Origin: Nostoc edaphicum CCNP1411
GTDB taxonomy: Bacteria > Cyanobacteriota > Cyanobacteriia > Cyanobacteriales > Nostocaceae
Direction of reading: 5' to 3'
Length of the DNA stretch: 64,000 nucleotides
Assembly (NCBI RefSeq): GCF_014023275.1
Contig: NZ_CP054698.1
Location: 7,029,001-7,093,000, forward strand
This document shows positions 63,081 through 64,000 of this stretch, in pieces. The number at the start of each line of letters is the position of its first letter. The stretch's first letter is position 1. The position numbers and the translations under genes are program-made. Below the pieces are notes generated by a model. The model did not search any database. It saw only the letters and a program-made list of their open reading frames with translations, and was not told the origin of the DNA.

Positions 63081-63098
63081 ATAACTATATAGTAATAT
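63081..63098. promoter_or_regulatory. Palindromic operator upstream of persulfide dioxygenase gene
   Basis: ATAACTATATAGTAATAT matches the site at 49140-49157 in 17 of 18 positions. Located 39 bp before the start, it would overlap the core promoter and suits repression by an ArsR-type persulfide sensor. Confidence 0.6.
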
Positions 63099-63151
63099 AT
63101 TGTCCACACTGGAGTTAGTTTTTTTGTGGCTGTTGCGATCGCCCTTTTGAT

Positions 63152-63188
63152 AAAAAAAGCAACCCGAAGCATTTTTACTTGGGTTGCC
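63152..63188 (-). terminator. Rho-independent terminator of psbA
   Basis: On the minus strand GGCAACCC pairs with GGGTTGC around a short loop, followed by seven T. It lies about 45 bp after the psbA stop codon. Confidence 0.85.
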
Positions 63189-63232
63189 TACACTGTTTTT
63201 GAGGAGTTAAAACGAACTGAATTCAGAATTAA

Positions 63233-64000
63233 TTAACCGTGAATAGCGGGAGCAGCAAAAGCCACAGGTTGAATGTCCCCAGCAGCTAAATCTAAGGGGA
63301 AATTGTGAACGTTGCGTTCGTGCATTGTTTCAATTCCCAAGTTAGCGCGGTTTAAAACATCAGCCCAAGTATTAATTACAACACCTTGAGAATCAAGAAG
63401 GGAATCGTGAAAGTTAAAACCATTGAGGTTAAAGGCAAAAGAAGATACGCCCAAGGCAGCAAACCAGATACCAATTACTGGCCAAGCAGCTAAGAAGAAG
63501 TGTAAAGCACGACTATTGTTAAAAGATGCGTATTGAAAGATCAATCTACCGAAATAACCGTGAGCTGCGACAATATTGTAAGTTTCCTCTTCTTGACCAA
63601 ATTTGTAACCGTGGTTTTGGGATTCAGTTTCAGAGGTTTCTCGAACTAAAGACGAAGTAACTAGAGAACCGTGCATGGCAGAGAATAAAGCACCACCAAA
63701 GATACCAACTACTCCCAACATGTGGAATGGGTGCATGAGAACGTTGTGTTCTGCTTGCAATACAAGCATGAAGTTGAAAGTACCACTAATCCCTAAAGGC
63801 ATCCCATCAGAGAAAGAACCTTGACCAATAGAGTAGACCAATATTACCGCAGTGGCAGCAGCAACAGGTGCGCTGTAGGCAATAGAAATCCAAGGACGCA
63901 TCCCTAAGCGGTAAGATAATTCCCACTGACGACCCATGTAGCAGTAAATACCAATCAGGAAGTGGAAAATAATCAACTGGTAAGGGCCGCCATTATATAA
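63233..64000 (-). CDS. psbA: Photosystem II D1 protein, low-oxygen D1'-like isoform, 5'-truncated by window edge
   Basis: The frame is open to the right edge and holds residues 106-360 of D1; the numbering is anchored by His118 and by total length. All cofactor residues are kept: Tyr161, Asp170, Glu189, His190, His198, His215, His272, His332, Glu333, His337, Asp342 and the Ala344 cleavage site. Position 286 is Ala (WFAALG) rather than Thr, position 158 is Ile rather than Phe, and Pro162 is Ser and Phe186 is Leu. Thr286Ala with loss of Phe158 are marks of the D1' isoform induced at low oxygen. Position 130 is Gln. It borders the sulfide operon. Confidence 0.95.
   Translation of the reverse strand, partial: LYNGGPYQLIIFHFLIGIYCYMGRQWELSYRLGMRPWISIAYSAPVAAATAVILVYSIGQGSFSDGMPLGISGTFNFMLVLQAEHNVLMHPFHMLGVVGIFGGALFSAMHGSLVTSSLVRETSETESQNHGYKFGQEEETYNIVAAHGYFGRLIFQYASFNNSRALHFFLAAWPVIGIWFAALGVSSFAFNLNGFNFHDSLLDSQGVVINTWADVLNRANLGIETMHERNVHNFPLDLAAGDIQPVAFAAPAIHG

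Noticed and set aside
1..64000. Over-representation of GCGATCGC
   Set aside because: This is the general HIP1 motif of cyanobacterial genomes, not a local feature.

Overview
The window comes from a filamentous, probably Nostocales-like cyanobacterium. It carries a psbA (photosystem II D1) gene, a PetC-like Rieske protein, CYP110-like P450s, very frequent GCGATCGC (HIP1) sites, and many heptanucleotide short tandem repeats such as GGGGAAT and CTATTCC. Genes were read from translations and motifs only; no database search was possible.

Region 1 (1-10.1 kb, + strand) is the end of a specialised-metabolite assembly line. It holds the 3' part of a polyketide synthase with a degenerate ketoreductase and a carrier domain, then a terminal C-A-PCP-TE NRPS, two tandem CYP110-like P450s and a sucrase/ferredoxin-like Fe-S protein. 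Three oddities stand out: an A-domain pocket of the beta-amino-acid type, a thioesterase with a Cys nucleophile, and P450 I-helices reading Asp-Ala-Ser where Thr is usual. Region 2 (11-19.9 kb, + strand) holds a TauD-like dioxygenase, an AraC/PchR-like regulator, an AMIN-domain TonB-dependent receptor, two FecB-like lipoproteins and an ABC exporter. It looks like a siderophore uptake and export locus, possibly for the product of region 1. A patatin-like lipase follows.

Region 3 (21.6-45.5 kb) is an extracellular-type contractile injection system (eCIS) of the kind known in multicellular cyanobacteria. The minus strand encodes a cap protein, two sheaths, two tube proteins, a chaperone, a LysM hub protein, a split gp27/gp5 spike, gp25, two J-like baseplate proteins, a tail protein I-like protein, a fibre and a PAAR-like tip. 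A DUF4157 candidate effector and an AAA+ ATPase are transcribed divergently. No tape-measure gene is visible. Between the two tube genes, a conserved DUF6760-like reading frame lacks a start codon. It overlaps the chaperone gene in the -1 frame, at a G5 run followed 8 nt later by a hairpin. This suggests programmed -1 frameshifting, as in phage tail-assembly chaperones, and is the most novel-looking signal in the window.

Region 4 (45.7-64 kb) is mainly a sulfide/persulfide and low-oxygen island: an SQR-like flavoprotein, a CSCS permease, a thioredoxin-like protein, a DUF442 phosphatase-like protein, a NifX-like protein, a Rieske protein, rhodaneses, a TSUP exporter and an ETHE1-like persulfide dioxygenase. 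A nearly identical palindrome (17 of 18 bases) lies upstream of both the SQR-like and the dioxygenase genes. The island ends at a psbA encoding a D1 with Ala286 and Ile158, resembling the low-oxygen D1' isoform. Several broken genes (alpha/beta hydrolase, hemF-like, TnpB), an NB-ARC ATPase, a possible Stv-domain protein and a pentapeptide-repeat protein are interspersed.
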